Assembly (NCBI GenBank): GCA_020061285.1
Contig: JAGUYQ010000084.1
Coordinates: 1 to 7,281, forward strand
DNA from: Betaproteobacteria bacterium
GTDB taxonomy: Bacteria; Pseudomonadota; Gammaproteobacteria; Burkholderiales; UBA9220
Direction of reading: 5' to 3'
DNA length: 7,281 bases
Shown: in pieces, positions 1-6,142 of the stretch
Layout: each line of letters opens with the position of its first letter
Numbering within the stretch: the first letter of the stretch is position 1
The notes under the pieces: generated by a model
Told to the model about the DNA's origin: nothing
Seen by the model: only the letters and a program-made list of their open reading frames with translations
Database searches by the model: none
Translations under genes and position numbers: made by a program

Positions 1-564
1 CGGCTTGCCACGGTAGAAATCCGGATTGGCCCGGAAGACTAACAGGCCGGCGTTGAGATCGATCTTCTCGACGATGTACGGCCCGCAGCCGACGGTGGTC
101 CAGATGTTGGCGAGGAGGTCCTCCACGTCCCACCCCACGGCCGCGCTGGCGTGGATGGAGAAATACCAGATGTCCCCGATCAGCACGCCGAGTCCGGGCC
201 GGGTCTCGGCGAAGGTGGTGGCGGCATCCTCCGGGTCGGCCTCGGTGACCAGGGCTAGGTTGACCCGGTTGGCCCCCGTGTCCAGTTCGGCATAGCTCAC
301 GTAGTAGTCCCGGGTGTGGAGCCCGGCGTAGTCCTCCGCCGTCCATTTGTAGATTTTCACCGGCCAGCCTCCCGGCGAGATTTCCCGCTCGTAGGTCGCC
401 GTTCCCGGCAGCTTGTCGGGAATCACCCCGCACTCCTGCACCGCCACCACGGAGGGGCGGCTATCGGCCGGCCGGTTCACCAGCCAGTCGGCCAGTTTTT
501 CCCACTTGGCCTTGGGGTTCCCCACCGTTCCCGCGCCCTGCATGTTCCACGTCATCAAGTTCAC
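1..564 (-). CDS. CdtB-like DNase I-fold endonuclease/phosphatase-family protein, partial, with solute-binding-protein-like tail
   Basis: 188 codons are visible and the frame runs off the left edge without a stop. Residues 1-155 resemble the catalytic subunit CdtB of cytolethal distending toxin (endonuclease/exonuclease/phosphatase superfamily, metal-dependent DNA or phosphoinositide hydrolysis). The matches are TWNMQG (5-10, strand beta-1), AVQECG (41-46, metal-ligand Glu44), DTGANRVNLALV (95-106, containing the CdtB-type Arg100) and FSIHA (135-139, catalytic His138). The GTG start at 562-564 is chosen because AAAGGAG lies six bases upstream; an in-frame ATG at 619-621 would add 19 residues and has no better site. 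The protein begins almost at beta-1, with no signal peptide, unlike secreted CdtB. Where GDFN should follow, residues 159-188 instead read like family-5 peptide ABC-transporter binding proteins (GCGPY, then FRANPDFYRGKP). It is divergent from the autoinducer synthase. The family call for the N-terminal part is firm; activity is not shown. Confidence 0.72.
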   Translation of the reverse strand, partial: MNLMTWNMQGAGTVGNPKAKWEKLADWLVNRPADSRPSVVAVQECGVIPDKLPGTATYEREISPGGWPVKIYKWTAEDYAGLHTRDYYVSYAELDTGANRVNLALVTEADPEDAATTFAETRPGLGVLIGDIWYFSIHASAAVGWDVEDLLANIWTTVGCGPYIVEKIDLNAGLLVFRANPDFYRGKP

Positions 565-570
565 TTGGCT

Positions 571-577
571 CTCCTTT
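571..577 (-). promoter_or_regulatory. ribosome binding site of the CdtB-like gene
   Basis: AAAGGAG on the minus strand ends six bases before the GTG at 562-564. This is the site that decides the GTG start over the in-frame upstream ATG at 619-621. Confidence 0.6.
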
Positions 578-691
578 CGCTTTTCAAGCACGCCGTATCC
601 AACCGCCTCACTCCCCGGCATGAACGAATGAAAGACGCTGCAGAAAGCCGGTTTGTGAACCGATGCTGTCACATTCACCGAAACCCCGAGC

Positions 692-709
692 GACTAAGCT
701 AGATTAGTC
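692..709. promoter_or_regulatory. 18-bp near-palindrome, candidate operator in the divergent spacer
   Basis: GACTAAGCTAGATTAGTC is symmetrical at 16 of 18 positions: arms GACTAA and TTAGTC around a CTAG core, with one mismatched pair. It lies in the 252-bp spacer (565-816) between the CdtB-like gene and the synthase, 107 bp before the synthase start. No T-run follows on either strand, so it is not an intrinsic terminator. Its size and symmetry suit a dimeric DNA-binding protein. The regulator is unknown. No convincing sigma-70 promoter was found in the rest of the spacer. Confidence 0.4.
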
Positions 710-816
710 CAATCCTGTCCGGGAATTACCCCCCATTCAGGAACGGGATCACTCCCTTCCCGCAGGCCATCCAGGCTTAGGGAAACAACATCCCCCCCAC
801 TTTTTAGGAGAACACC

Positions 817-2088
817 ATGAATCCCCTCGTCACTCCCTTTTCCCGCACTCCCGCCTTCCGCAACGCCCCGGAGCCGGATTTTCTCGCCCGCCGGGTGAAC
901 GGCTACTACCGGGAACGGGTCCAGAACACCTGGGACGGCGGCCATATCATGCGGGGGCGCCACCCCGGCCATGACGCCATCCATCTAAGCAGCAACGATT
1001 ATTTGTCCCTGGCGCGGCATCCGAAGATTCTCCGGGCAGCAGCGGAAAAGCTGGTAGACGAGGGCAACGGCCTGCTGATGTCGGGGATTTTCCTCCACGG
1101 CGACAACCCTCTTCTCGACATGGAGCGGCGCCTGGCCCACTTCGTGGACGCCGAGGCGGGGGTGCTGTGCCAATCGGGCTTCGCCGCCAACACCGGGCTG
1201 ATCCAGTCCATCGCCGATGAAAACACCCCGGTGTACGTGGACATGATGGCCCACATGTCCCTGTGGGAGGGCATCCGCAGCGCCGGTGCGCGCGCCGTGT
1301 CGTTCCATCACAACGACGTCGAGCACCTGGAGCGCCAGGTGCTCAAATACGGGCCGGGGGTGATCCTGGTGGACTCGGTATACAGCACCAACGGCAGCGT
1401 CTGCCCCCTGGAGGAGGTGGTGGACGTGGGCACCCGCCACGGCTGCGTGCTGGTGGTGGACGAATCCCATTCCCTCGGCACCCACGGCCACCGGGGGGAA
1501 GGGATGGTGGCGGAGCTGGGCCTGCCGGACAAGGTGCATTTCCGCACCGCCAGCCTGGCCAAGGCGTTTGCCGGGCGGGCCGGTTTCATCGCCTGCTCGG
1601 AGCGATTCAGCGAATACTTCAAGTTCGAGTCGAACCCGGCAATTTTCAGCTCCACCCTGCTGCCCCACGAGGTGGCCGGGCTCGACGCCACCCTGGAGGT
1701 CATCCGGGACGAGGATTGGCGGCGGCAGGAACTGCGCGCCAACGCCGCCTACCTGCGGGAGCGCTTGGACGAGCTGGGCTACAACCTGAACGGCAGCCAG
1801 TCCCAGATCATCGCCCTGGAATCGGGCACGGAAAAGCAAACCATCGTGTTGCGGGACGCCCTGGAGGCGCGGGGGATTTTCGGCTCGGTGTTCTGCGCCC
1901 CGGCGACGCCGAAGAACCGCGCCCTCATCCGGCTATCGGTCAACTGCACCCTGACGGCGGCCGAGATGGAGCGCATCGTTAACGCCTGCCGGGACATCCG
2001 CGCCGAGGTGGACATGGCGAACTGGGCCTCGACCCGGCGCAAGGCCGCCCGTGGCGGCGGCACCTTGCACCACAGCAACGCGGCCTGA
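817..2088 (+). CDS. cqsA: alpha-hydroxyketone quorum-sensing autoinducer synthase (CqsA/LqsA family)
   Basis: 423-aa PLP-dependent alpha-oxoamine synthase. CqsA/LqsA enzymes condense a fatty acyl-CoA with an amino-acid-derived or SAM-derived substrate to give the precursor of a diffusible alpha-hydroxyketone (CAI-1 in Vibrio, LAI-1 in Legionella). Visible family marks are SSNDYLSLARHP (58-69), AHMSLWEG (145-152, ring-stacking His146), VDESHSLGTHG (214-224, with Asp215 and His218), TASLAKAFAGRAG (244-256, with Lys249 as the PLP Schiff-base lysine), NPAIFSSTLLPHE (273-285) and GSVFCAPATPKN (356-367). The MSLWEG, SSTLLP and SVFC motifs separate CqsA from KBL, BioF and HemA. It is about 34 residues longer than Vibrio CqsA (389 aa), with a longer N-terminus and a basic, Gly/His-containing C-terminal tail. 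AGGAG lies six bases before the ATG. Its 3' end is 18 bp from the oppositely transcribed regulator gene. Substrate chain length cannot be read from the sequence. Confidence 0.93.
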   Translation: MNPLVTPFSRTPAFRNAPEPDFLARRVNGYYRERVQNTWDGGHIMRGRHPGHDAIHLSSNDYLSLARHPKILRAAAEKLVDEGNGLLMSGIFLHGDNPLLDMERRLAHFVDAEAGVLCQSGFAANTGLIQSIADENTPVYVDMMAHMSLWEGIRSAGARAVSFHHNDVEHLERQVLKYGPGVILVDSVYSTNGSVCPLEEVVDVGTRHGCVLVVDESHSLGTHGHRGEGMVAELGLPDKVHFRTASLAKAFAGRAGFIACSERFSEYFKFESNPAIFSSTLLPHEVAGLDATLEVIRDEDWRRQELRANAAYLRERLDELGYNLNGSQSQIIALESGTEKQTIVLRDALEARGIFGSVFCAPATPKNRALIRLSVNCTLTAAEMERIVNACRDIRAEVDMANWASTRRKAARGGGTLHHSNAA

Positions 2089-2106
2089 CGGCAAGGAGGG
2101 CGGCGC

Positions 2107-3129
2107 CTAGGAAAAGGCGGTGCAGCCCGCCTTATCCAGCCACACCAGGAACGCGTTGTAGGGGATGACCGTGCCCAGTTGAAAGCCGCCGGGGTTCGGC
2201 ACCACGGCGTAGTAATACCACTCCCGCCCCTTGATCTCCGTGGCGGGGTACAGGCACGACTGCCAATCGTGGCAATCCGGCCCGTACTCCCCCCCCGATT
2301 GCCAGAAATAGGGCACCATCCTGTTACTTTTCAGGGCGCCGAGCAGGGCAGGCGGCGCCGCCTGGTCGTAGGCGATCTCGTAGTGGGTGAGCATGTCCTC
2401 CTCGGTCTGGACGACGAGCAGGCTCGGCACGCCGTCCGCGTCCAGCATCAAAATCCCCTCCGGGGTGGCGGTAAGGTAGAACTCGACGATGTCCAGGCGG
2501 GTGCAAATCTGGCGGAAGACCTCGACGAACAGCGGGTCCCGCAGGAAGGTGTGGGAGCCCAGGGCCAGGGCGTCCATCACCGTGCGGCCCAGGTTCTCGA
2601 AATAGGCCAATTGCAGGTCCACGATGGCCCGGTTGAGGACCGGGATCACGTCCGGGTCCTGCTTCAGGATGAAGCGGTCGATCAGGCCCTGGTTGAAGGC
2701 CTGCACCGCCACTTTCTCGTCCGCCTTGCCCGTCAATAGCACCTTCTTCAGGGCAGGGTTCTTGAGGTTGCGGCACAGTTCCAGGCCGTCGATCTCGGGC
2801 ATGTCGTAGTCCACCACTACTACCGACACCTGCTCGAAGCGGTGCTCGTTGTGGACCTCGCGGGCGATGTTGTCCAGGTTGAGGTCGAGGACGTGATGGG
2901 ACAGTGGCATTTCCTCGCCATGGCGGGAGACGGAAAAGAGCCGCTCCACCAGGGACGGCTGGCTGGGGGTGCCGTTCAGGGCAACCAAAGCGTCGGCAGG
3001 GGAATCGTAGAGGCGGAAAGCAAGACCGGCATCGAGCTGGAGGCTCAGGTTGGCCAGGAAATCGCGGCTGTCGTCGATGAACACCACCGTGGTCGGAAAA
3101 TAGAACGGCGGCACTTCATCCTGCCGCAT
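2107..3129 (-). CDS. LqsR-like response regulator
   Basis: 340-aa two-component response regulator, the likely phosphorylation target of the kinase encoded just upstream. The N-terminal receiver domain has the acidic pair Asp19-Asp20 (VVFIDDS), the phospho-acceptor Asp107 (VVVVDYDMPEIDG), Thr133 (LLTG) and a conserved ILK lysine. The receiver is stretched by roughly 45 residues (about 55-100) between its acidic pair and the acceptor Asp. The C-terminal half (about 170-340) shows no recognisable DNA-binding, GGDEF or other standard output domain. Length, domain plan and neighbours match Legionella LqsR (about 347 aa), in which, from memory, Asp108 is phosphorylated. The ATG at 3127-3129 is chosen because it overlaps the kinase stop by one base (TGATG), implying translational coupling, and AAGAGG precedes it. 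A longer frame from 3192 lies inside the kinase gene and is not favoured. Confidence 0.82.
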   Translation of the reverse strand: MRQDEVPPFYFPTTVVFIDDSRDFLANLSLQLDAGLAFRLYDSPADALVALNGTPSQPSLVERLFSVSRHGEEMPLSHHVLDLNLDNIAREVHNEHRFEQVSVVVVDYDMPEIDGLELCRNLKNPALKKVLLTGKADEKVAVQAFNQGLIDRFILKQDPDVIPVLNRAIVDLQLAYFENLGRTVMDALALGSHTFLRDPLFVEVFRQICTRLDIVEFYLTATPEGILMLDADGVPSLLVVQTEEDMLTHYEIAYDQAAPPALLGALKSNRMVPYFWQSGGEYGPDCHDWQSCLYPATEIKGREWYYYAVVPNPGGFQLGTVIPYNAFLVWLDKAGCTAFS

Positions 3130-4442
3130 CAACCTCTTGCCGCAGGAAAGGTTAAAACGAACTCGCTGAACTCGCCCGCTATCGACTCGCATGTAATACT
3201 CCCCCCAAACGCTTGCATGACGCTACGGCAGTATGCCAGACCGATGCCCGCTCCCGAACCGTCGTCGTGACCCCACGACCAGGAGTAGAAGCGGGTGAAA
3301 ATATGGGGCAGAACCTGGGGCGGTATGCCCGGCCCCGTATCCCGGAAAACCAGCCGTCCTCCCTCCGGCGCCGATTCCAGCCGGATGGCTATCTGCCCCT
3401 TACCGGCCTTGGTGACATGATAGACCGCATTCTTGAGCAGGTTGAACAGCACGTGCACCATCAACAGCTCGTTGCCGCGAAATGCGAAATCCTCCCCCGG
3501 AGCCCACACCACCAGCCGGCGTTCCCGTTCCGAGGCGAAAGGATAGCGCCGTAGAGCCGTTTCCACACAAGCCGCCATGGAACGGGGGGTGAAATTGCCC
3601 TCCTTGAAGCCGAAGGGCTTGGTGTTCATCATCAGCATGTCGATGGCGGTATTGGAATAGTCCGCCTCCCCCTCGATCCGCTCCAGCACCCCCCGCATCG
3701 ATTCCAGGTGCGCTTCCCGCACCGGCTCCACCGCCAAGCCCGCCTCTCTTGCCTGGCGGTAGGCTTCCAACAGGATGGGCAGGTGCAGTTTCAGCCCCGC
3801 CGCCCCGGCCTTGATGCCCAGGAGGGGCGTGCGCAGTTCGTGGGCCACGGTGCTGGCGGCGGTCAGCATGGCCCGCAACCGCTCCCGCTTCACCACCTCG
3901 GAACTGTAGTTCGCCGCCGCGCCGATGACGATGATGAACAAATAGATCGGCACGTGTTCCAAGCTGACGAATTCCAGGTGGGGCCCCGTTGTGGTCAGGC
4001 TGTAGGCCAGCCAAGCCAGGCCGACCCCCACCACGGTCTGGATGAACAGATTCAGCCAATCCAGCAGCAGCACCATGAGGAAGGCCGCCGCCAGGGCCGA
4101 CAGCAGCCAAGCGCTGTCGCCCTCGTTTTTCAGCAGCATGAAGGTGAAGAAGAAGGGCAGGGCGAACAGAATTGCCAGATACCAGTAACCCGGCAGGTAG
4201 CAGCGCAGCCTGTCGGGCCAATATTTCGCCAGCATCACCGGCACGAACAGGGCGCTGCCCAACAGCCGCAGGGGAAGGTTCTCGTAGGGCAGGGGAAAGA
4301 GGTCGTGCCAGATGAAGTAGTAGAGGGGAAAGCCCACCACCGCCACCAGCCCGAAGGGCAGGAAGCGCGGCTCGAAATACTGCACGCTGCGCTCCATGGT
4401 GGCATAGGCCCGCAGCGCCAGGTTTTTGATTCCCCCCATCAT
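3129..4442 (-). CDS. CqsS/LqsS-like membrane sensor histidine kinase
   Basis: 437-aa inner-membrane kinase, the presumed alpha-hydroxyketone receptor. Residues about 25-180 form six hydrophobic helices and carry CqsS signatures: GFPLYYFIW (37-45), PYENLPLR (52-59) and LPGYW followed by ALPFFFTFMLLKN (84-106). The transmitter has an H-box VAHELRTP (phospho-acceptor His201), an N-box NLLKNAVYH (Asn338), a G1-box DTGPGIPP (from Asp368) and a G2-box GSGAGIGLAYC (395-405). Unlike Vibrio CqsS it ends after the ATPase domain, with no fused receiver, as in LqsS. The phosphate would therefore pass to the separate regulator whose ATG overlaps its TGA. The start is uncertain. The ATG-ATG pair at 4442/4439 gives an N-terminus close to CqsS, but no good ribosome site precedes it. 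An ATG at 4397 and a TTG at 4541 are alternatives. Confidence 0.9.
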   Translation of the reverse strand: MMGGIKNLALRAYATMERSVQYFEPRFLPFGLVAVVGFPLYYFIWHDLFPLPYENLPLRLLGSALFVPVMLAKYWPDRLRCYLPGYWYLAILFALPFFFTFMLLKNEGDSAWLLSALAAAFLMVLLLDWLNLFIQTVVGVGLAWLAYSLTTTGPHLEFVSLEHVPIYLFIIVIGAAANYSSEVVKRERLRAMLTAASTVAHELRTPLLGIKAGAAGLKLHLPILLEAYRQAREAGLAVEPVREAHLESMRGVLERIEGEADYSNTAIDMLMMNTKPFGFKEGNFTPRSMAACVETALRRYPFASERERRLVVWAPGEDFAFRGNELLMVHVLFNLLKNAVYHVTKAGKGQIAIRLESAPEGGRLVFRDTGPGIPPQVLPHIFTRFYSWSWGHDDGSGAGIGLAYCRSVMQAFGGSITCESIAGEFSEFVLTFPAARG

Positions 4443-4847
4443 CTCGTTTGGCTCGTTTGGCTGTAGCAGAATGCGCCACTTTACCCCGGCGGCGGTTGAA
4501 AAAAAACCGGCGGCCCCGATAACCCCGGCTGAGGGCACCAAAGGGAACCGCCATGAACGGGTCGGATTACGAGCCCGGATACGGTTGCCATGGGGACGAT
4601 GCGAAGCTGACTCCTTGCGTTGTTCCTAGGACGTTCAGATTGATGCGTCGCGGGCGCGTCGGCGAAATGGTATGAGTGGGCGCCGTTCAGTCGCGGACCC
4701 CATTCCGCCACAGTCAACGGGAACAGCGTGTGCACGCAGCTTATTCCCCACCCAGCAGGAGGAAGTGCCGCAGGAGGCGCCTCCCTCACCTCCGCGCCGA
4801 CCGCTGCATCTCATCAACCCACGTCCGGTCCGGCGGTGACAGGCGAC
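4443..4847. other. intergenic stretch without a supported gene
   Basis: About 405 bp lie between the kinase start and the ssb terminator. Open frames on both strands here are low-complexity and proline-, glycine- or arginine-rich, with no family resemblance and no good ribosome site. The stretch must hold the promoter of the kinase-regulator operon, but no clear -35/-10 pair was found. It contains an A8 run (4499-4506, T8 on the minus strand) beside GC-rich dyads, and a perfect 12-bp palindrome GGAGGCGCCTCC at 4773-4784. No tRNA or known small RNA was recognised. Confidence 0.5.
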
Positions 4848-4881
4848 AAAAAACCCGGCATCCGCTGGGGAATACCGGGTT
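4848..4881 (-). terminator. intrinsic terminator of ssb
   Basis: On the minus strand, 28 bases past the ssb stop, AACCCGGTA and TGCCGGGTT form a nine-pair stem (one G-T wobble) around a 12-base loop. The downstream arm runs directly into six T residues. This is a textbook Rho-independent terminator. It separates ssb from the kinase-regulator operon. Confidence 0.85.
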
Positions 4882-4909
4882 CGCTTCGGCAACCGCTGTT
4901 AGGCGGCTT

Positions 4910-5386
4910 TTAGAAAGGAATATCGTCCTCGAAATCGTCGAACTCGCCGCCGCTCTTGGCCGGGGCGCCGCCGCTGCGGGAGCCGCCGGAAGAGCCGCCG
5001 CCGGAGGATGCGCGTCCGCCCCCCCCTTCCACCACCTCGAAGGTGTTGCCGCCGCCGCGACCGCCCAGCATCTGCATCCTGTCGGCGACGATCTCGGTGG
5101 TGTAGCGGTCCTGGCCTTCCTTGTCCTGCCACTTGCGGGTTTGCAGGCGGCCTTCCACGTAGACCTGGGAGCCTTTCTTCAGGTACTCGCCGGCGATCTC
5201 CGCCAGCTTGCCGAAGAAGGCCACCCGGTGCCACTCGGTGCGCTCCTGCTTCTCGCCGCTCTTGTCCTTCCAGCTATCGGTGGTCGCCAGGGTGATGTTG
5301 CAGATAGCGTCGCCGCTGGGCATGTAGCGGGTTTCCGGGTCCTTGCCCAGGTTGCCGATTAGAATCACTTTGTTGACGGATGCCAT
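4910..5386 (-). CDS. ssb: single-stranded DNA-binding protein SSB
   Basis: 158-aa bacterial SSB, which binds single-stranded DNA as a tetramer in replication, recombination and repair. The N-terminal OB fold is residues 1 to about 110. It opens with [20 protein letters not shown] and includes the strand motifs [43 protein letters not shown] and [15 protein letters not shown] Gly/Ser-rich flexible linker (about 112-147) follows, then the acidic tip DDFEDDIPF, which recruits partner proteins. The ATG at 5384-5386 is chosen because it opens the conserved N-terminus and has GAGGAA just upstream; the frame continues upstream but without family residues. Transcription appears monocistronic, with a promoter candidate at about 5451 and a strong terminator downstream. 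A divergent uvrA, common beside ssb in proteobacteria, is absent. Confidence 0.97.
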   Translation of the reverse strand: MASVNKVILIGNLGKDPETRYMPSGDAICNITLATTDSWKDKSGEKQERTEWHRVAFFGKLAEIAGEYLKKGSQVYVEGRLQTRKWQDKEGQDRYTTEIVADRMQMLGGRGGGNTFEVVEGGGGRASSGGGSSGGSRSGGAPAKSGGEFDDFEDDIPF

Positions 5387-5404
5387 TCCATTTCCTCGAT
5401 CCAA

Positions 5405-5422
5405 GCTGCAAATATTCGCAGC
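5405..5422. promoter_or_regulatory. 18-bp near-palindrome in the ssb leader
   Basis: GCTGCAAATATTCGCAGC is symmetrical at 16 of 18 positions, and in RNA the odd pair can form a G-U wobble. It lies 18 bp upstream of the ssb ATG, between the start codon and the promoter candidate. It could be an operator or a leader hairpin. It does not match the CTGT-N8-ACAG LexA box. Confidence 0.35.
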
Positions 5423-5450
5423 CGTTATACGCAACGAAAAATCAGTCGGT

Positions 5451-5456
5451 AGTATA
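5451..5456 (-). promoter_or_regulatory. candidate -10 element of ssb
   Basis: On the minus strand TATACT, five of six matches to TATAAT, lies 65 bases before the ssb ATG. The best -35 at suitable spacing (TTCATC, 16-base spacer) is weak. A second, poorer -10 (TATAAC, 5424-5429) lies closer to the gene. Confidence 0.4.
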
Positions 5457-5641
5457 CCTGATGACACGGATTGATGAAGCAGGCACGGAGCAATCGAGCG
5501 CGTACGCCACACGCAGGTCAGCATAAGCGCAACGCATCAACTTCACCCAGGGAGCGCCCCCACGCTAGCAGTCTCACCCCAATCGGCTCGCGCGAACAGC
5601 CTATTGAGAAACGAAAACTCCATTGCCCTGCCGTTCTTCCA

Positions 5642-6028
5642 TCAGGGAATGCAAACCGTCGCCTGTCCGGGATACGTAATCTCGATCACGCCGCCGAAAG
5701 AGCACATCAGCTTGGAAGAGTTATTCAGCGAGGGCATGTTGGCGATCATCACCGTCGCGCAGCCGGGCGCCCAGGGAGCGGCCGTCGCCGGTATGCACGG
5801 CATGGGCGTCAACACACCCAAAGCCGCCGCCGTCGCCGCCGCCACCGCCGGATTCGCCGGGCTCTGGCACATGCCGAAGGGTAGGATGTTCACCATGGGA
5901 ATGTGATCCATGATGTTCGCATCCGGCGTCTGCGTCGTCACCCGATTGGTCGGCAACACCACCAGCGAGCTCGGCGCCATGCCGAAGCTGCATTTGAGCA
6001 TGGCGCCCATGCAGACTTGTTGGCCCAT
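5642..6028 (-). CDS. DUF4280/PAAR-like protein, probable type VI secretion spike-tip component
   Basis: 128 aa. The pattern CMGAMLKCSFGMAPSSLVVLP (6-26), IMDHIPMVNILPFGMC (39-54), TPMPCIPATAAPW (74-86) and NNSSKLMCSFGGVIEITYPGQ (102-122) is typical of DUF4280, a PAAR-like family found in type VI secretion and related contractile-injection loci. Such proteins are thought to cap the VgrG spike and help load effectors. Two similar Cys-Ser-Phe-Gly turns (13-16 and 109-112) and several other cysteines suggest a metal-stabilised or repeated beta fold. There is no toxin domain: the protein ends at the PAAR-like core. GGAGGG lies four bases before the ATG. Upstream in the same orientation are a possible immunity gene and an effector-like gene, so it probably completes that module. 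No VgrG or sheath gene is in the window. Confidence 0.8.
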   Translation of the reverse strand: MGQQVCMGAMLKCSFGMAPSSLVVLPTNRVTTQTPDANIMDHIPMVNILPFGMCQSPANPAVAAATAAALGVLTPMPCIPATAAPWAPGCATVMIANMPSLNNSSKLMCSFGGVIEITYPGQATVCIP

Positions 6029-6098
6029 TCAACCCTCCATACACGCACCCAATCCTGTGCCTCGGCTCAGAACTGAACTCTTGGTACCCACATCTAAC

Positions 6099-6113
6099 TT
6101 GGATGCCATCCAA
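6099..6113. repeat. 15-bp inverted repeat in the spacer upstream of the PAAR-like gene
   Basis: TTGGATG and CATCCAA flank a single central base, giving a perfect 7-bp arm on each side. It sits in the 114-bp gap between the 172-aa gene and the PAAR-like gene. No T-run follows, so it is more likely a protein-binding site or a processing hairpin than an intrinsic terminator. Confidence 0.35.
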
Positions 6114-6142
6114 AGATGATACAAACCCAATCCAGCCGATTA

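Noticed and set aside
619..621. In-frame ATG as an alternative start for the CdtB-like gene
   Set aside because: The added 19 residues are neither a signal peptide nor conserved, and the GTG at 562-564 has AAAGGAG at ideal spacing.
654..673. TGTGA...TCACA inverted repeat resembling a CRP site
   Set aside because: The half-sites are ten bases apart rather than the six required for CRP, so the match is probably chance.
985..1839. Long open frame (284 codons) antisense to the synthase gene
   Set aside because: High GC creates stop-poor frames opposite real genes; the frame has no family resemblance, and the plus-strand gene carries all the CqsA motifs.
4773..4784. Perfect 12-bp palindrome GGAGGCGCCTCC
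   Set aside because: It is entirely GC-rich apart from two A/T pairs in a GC-rich spacer, has no T-run and no positional link to a gene start; too weak to call a site.
4481..4789. 102-codon minus-strand frame upstream of the kinase
   Set aside because: It is proline-rich with no ribosome site or family match, and overlaps only intergenic sequence.
4676..5362. 228-codon plus-strand frame opposite ssb
   Set aside because: Its Ala/Gly-rich sequence mirrors the Gly/Ser linker and OB fold of ssb on the other strand, which is certain.
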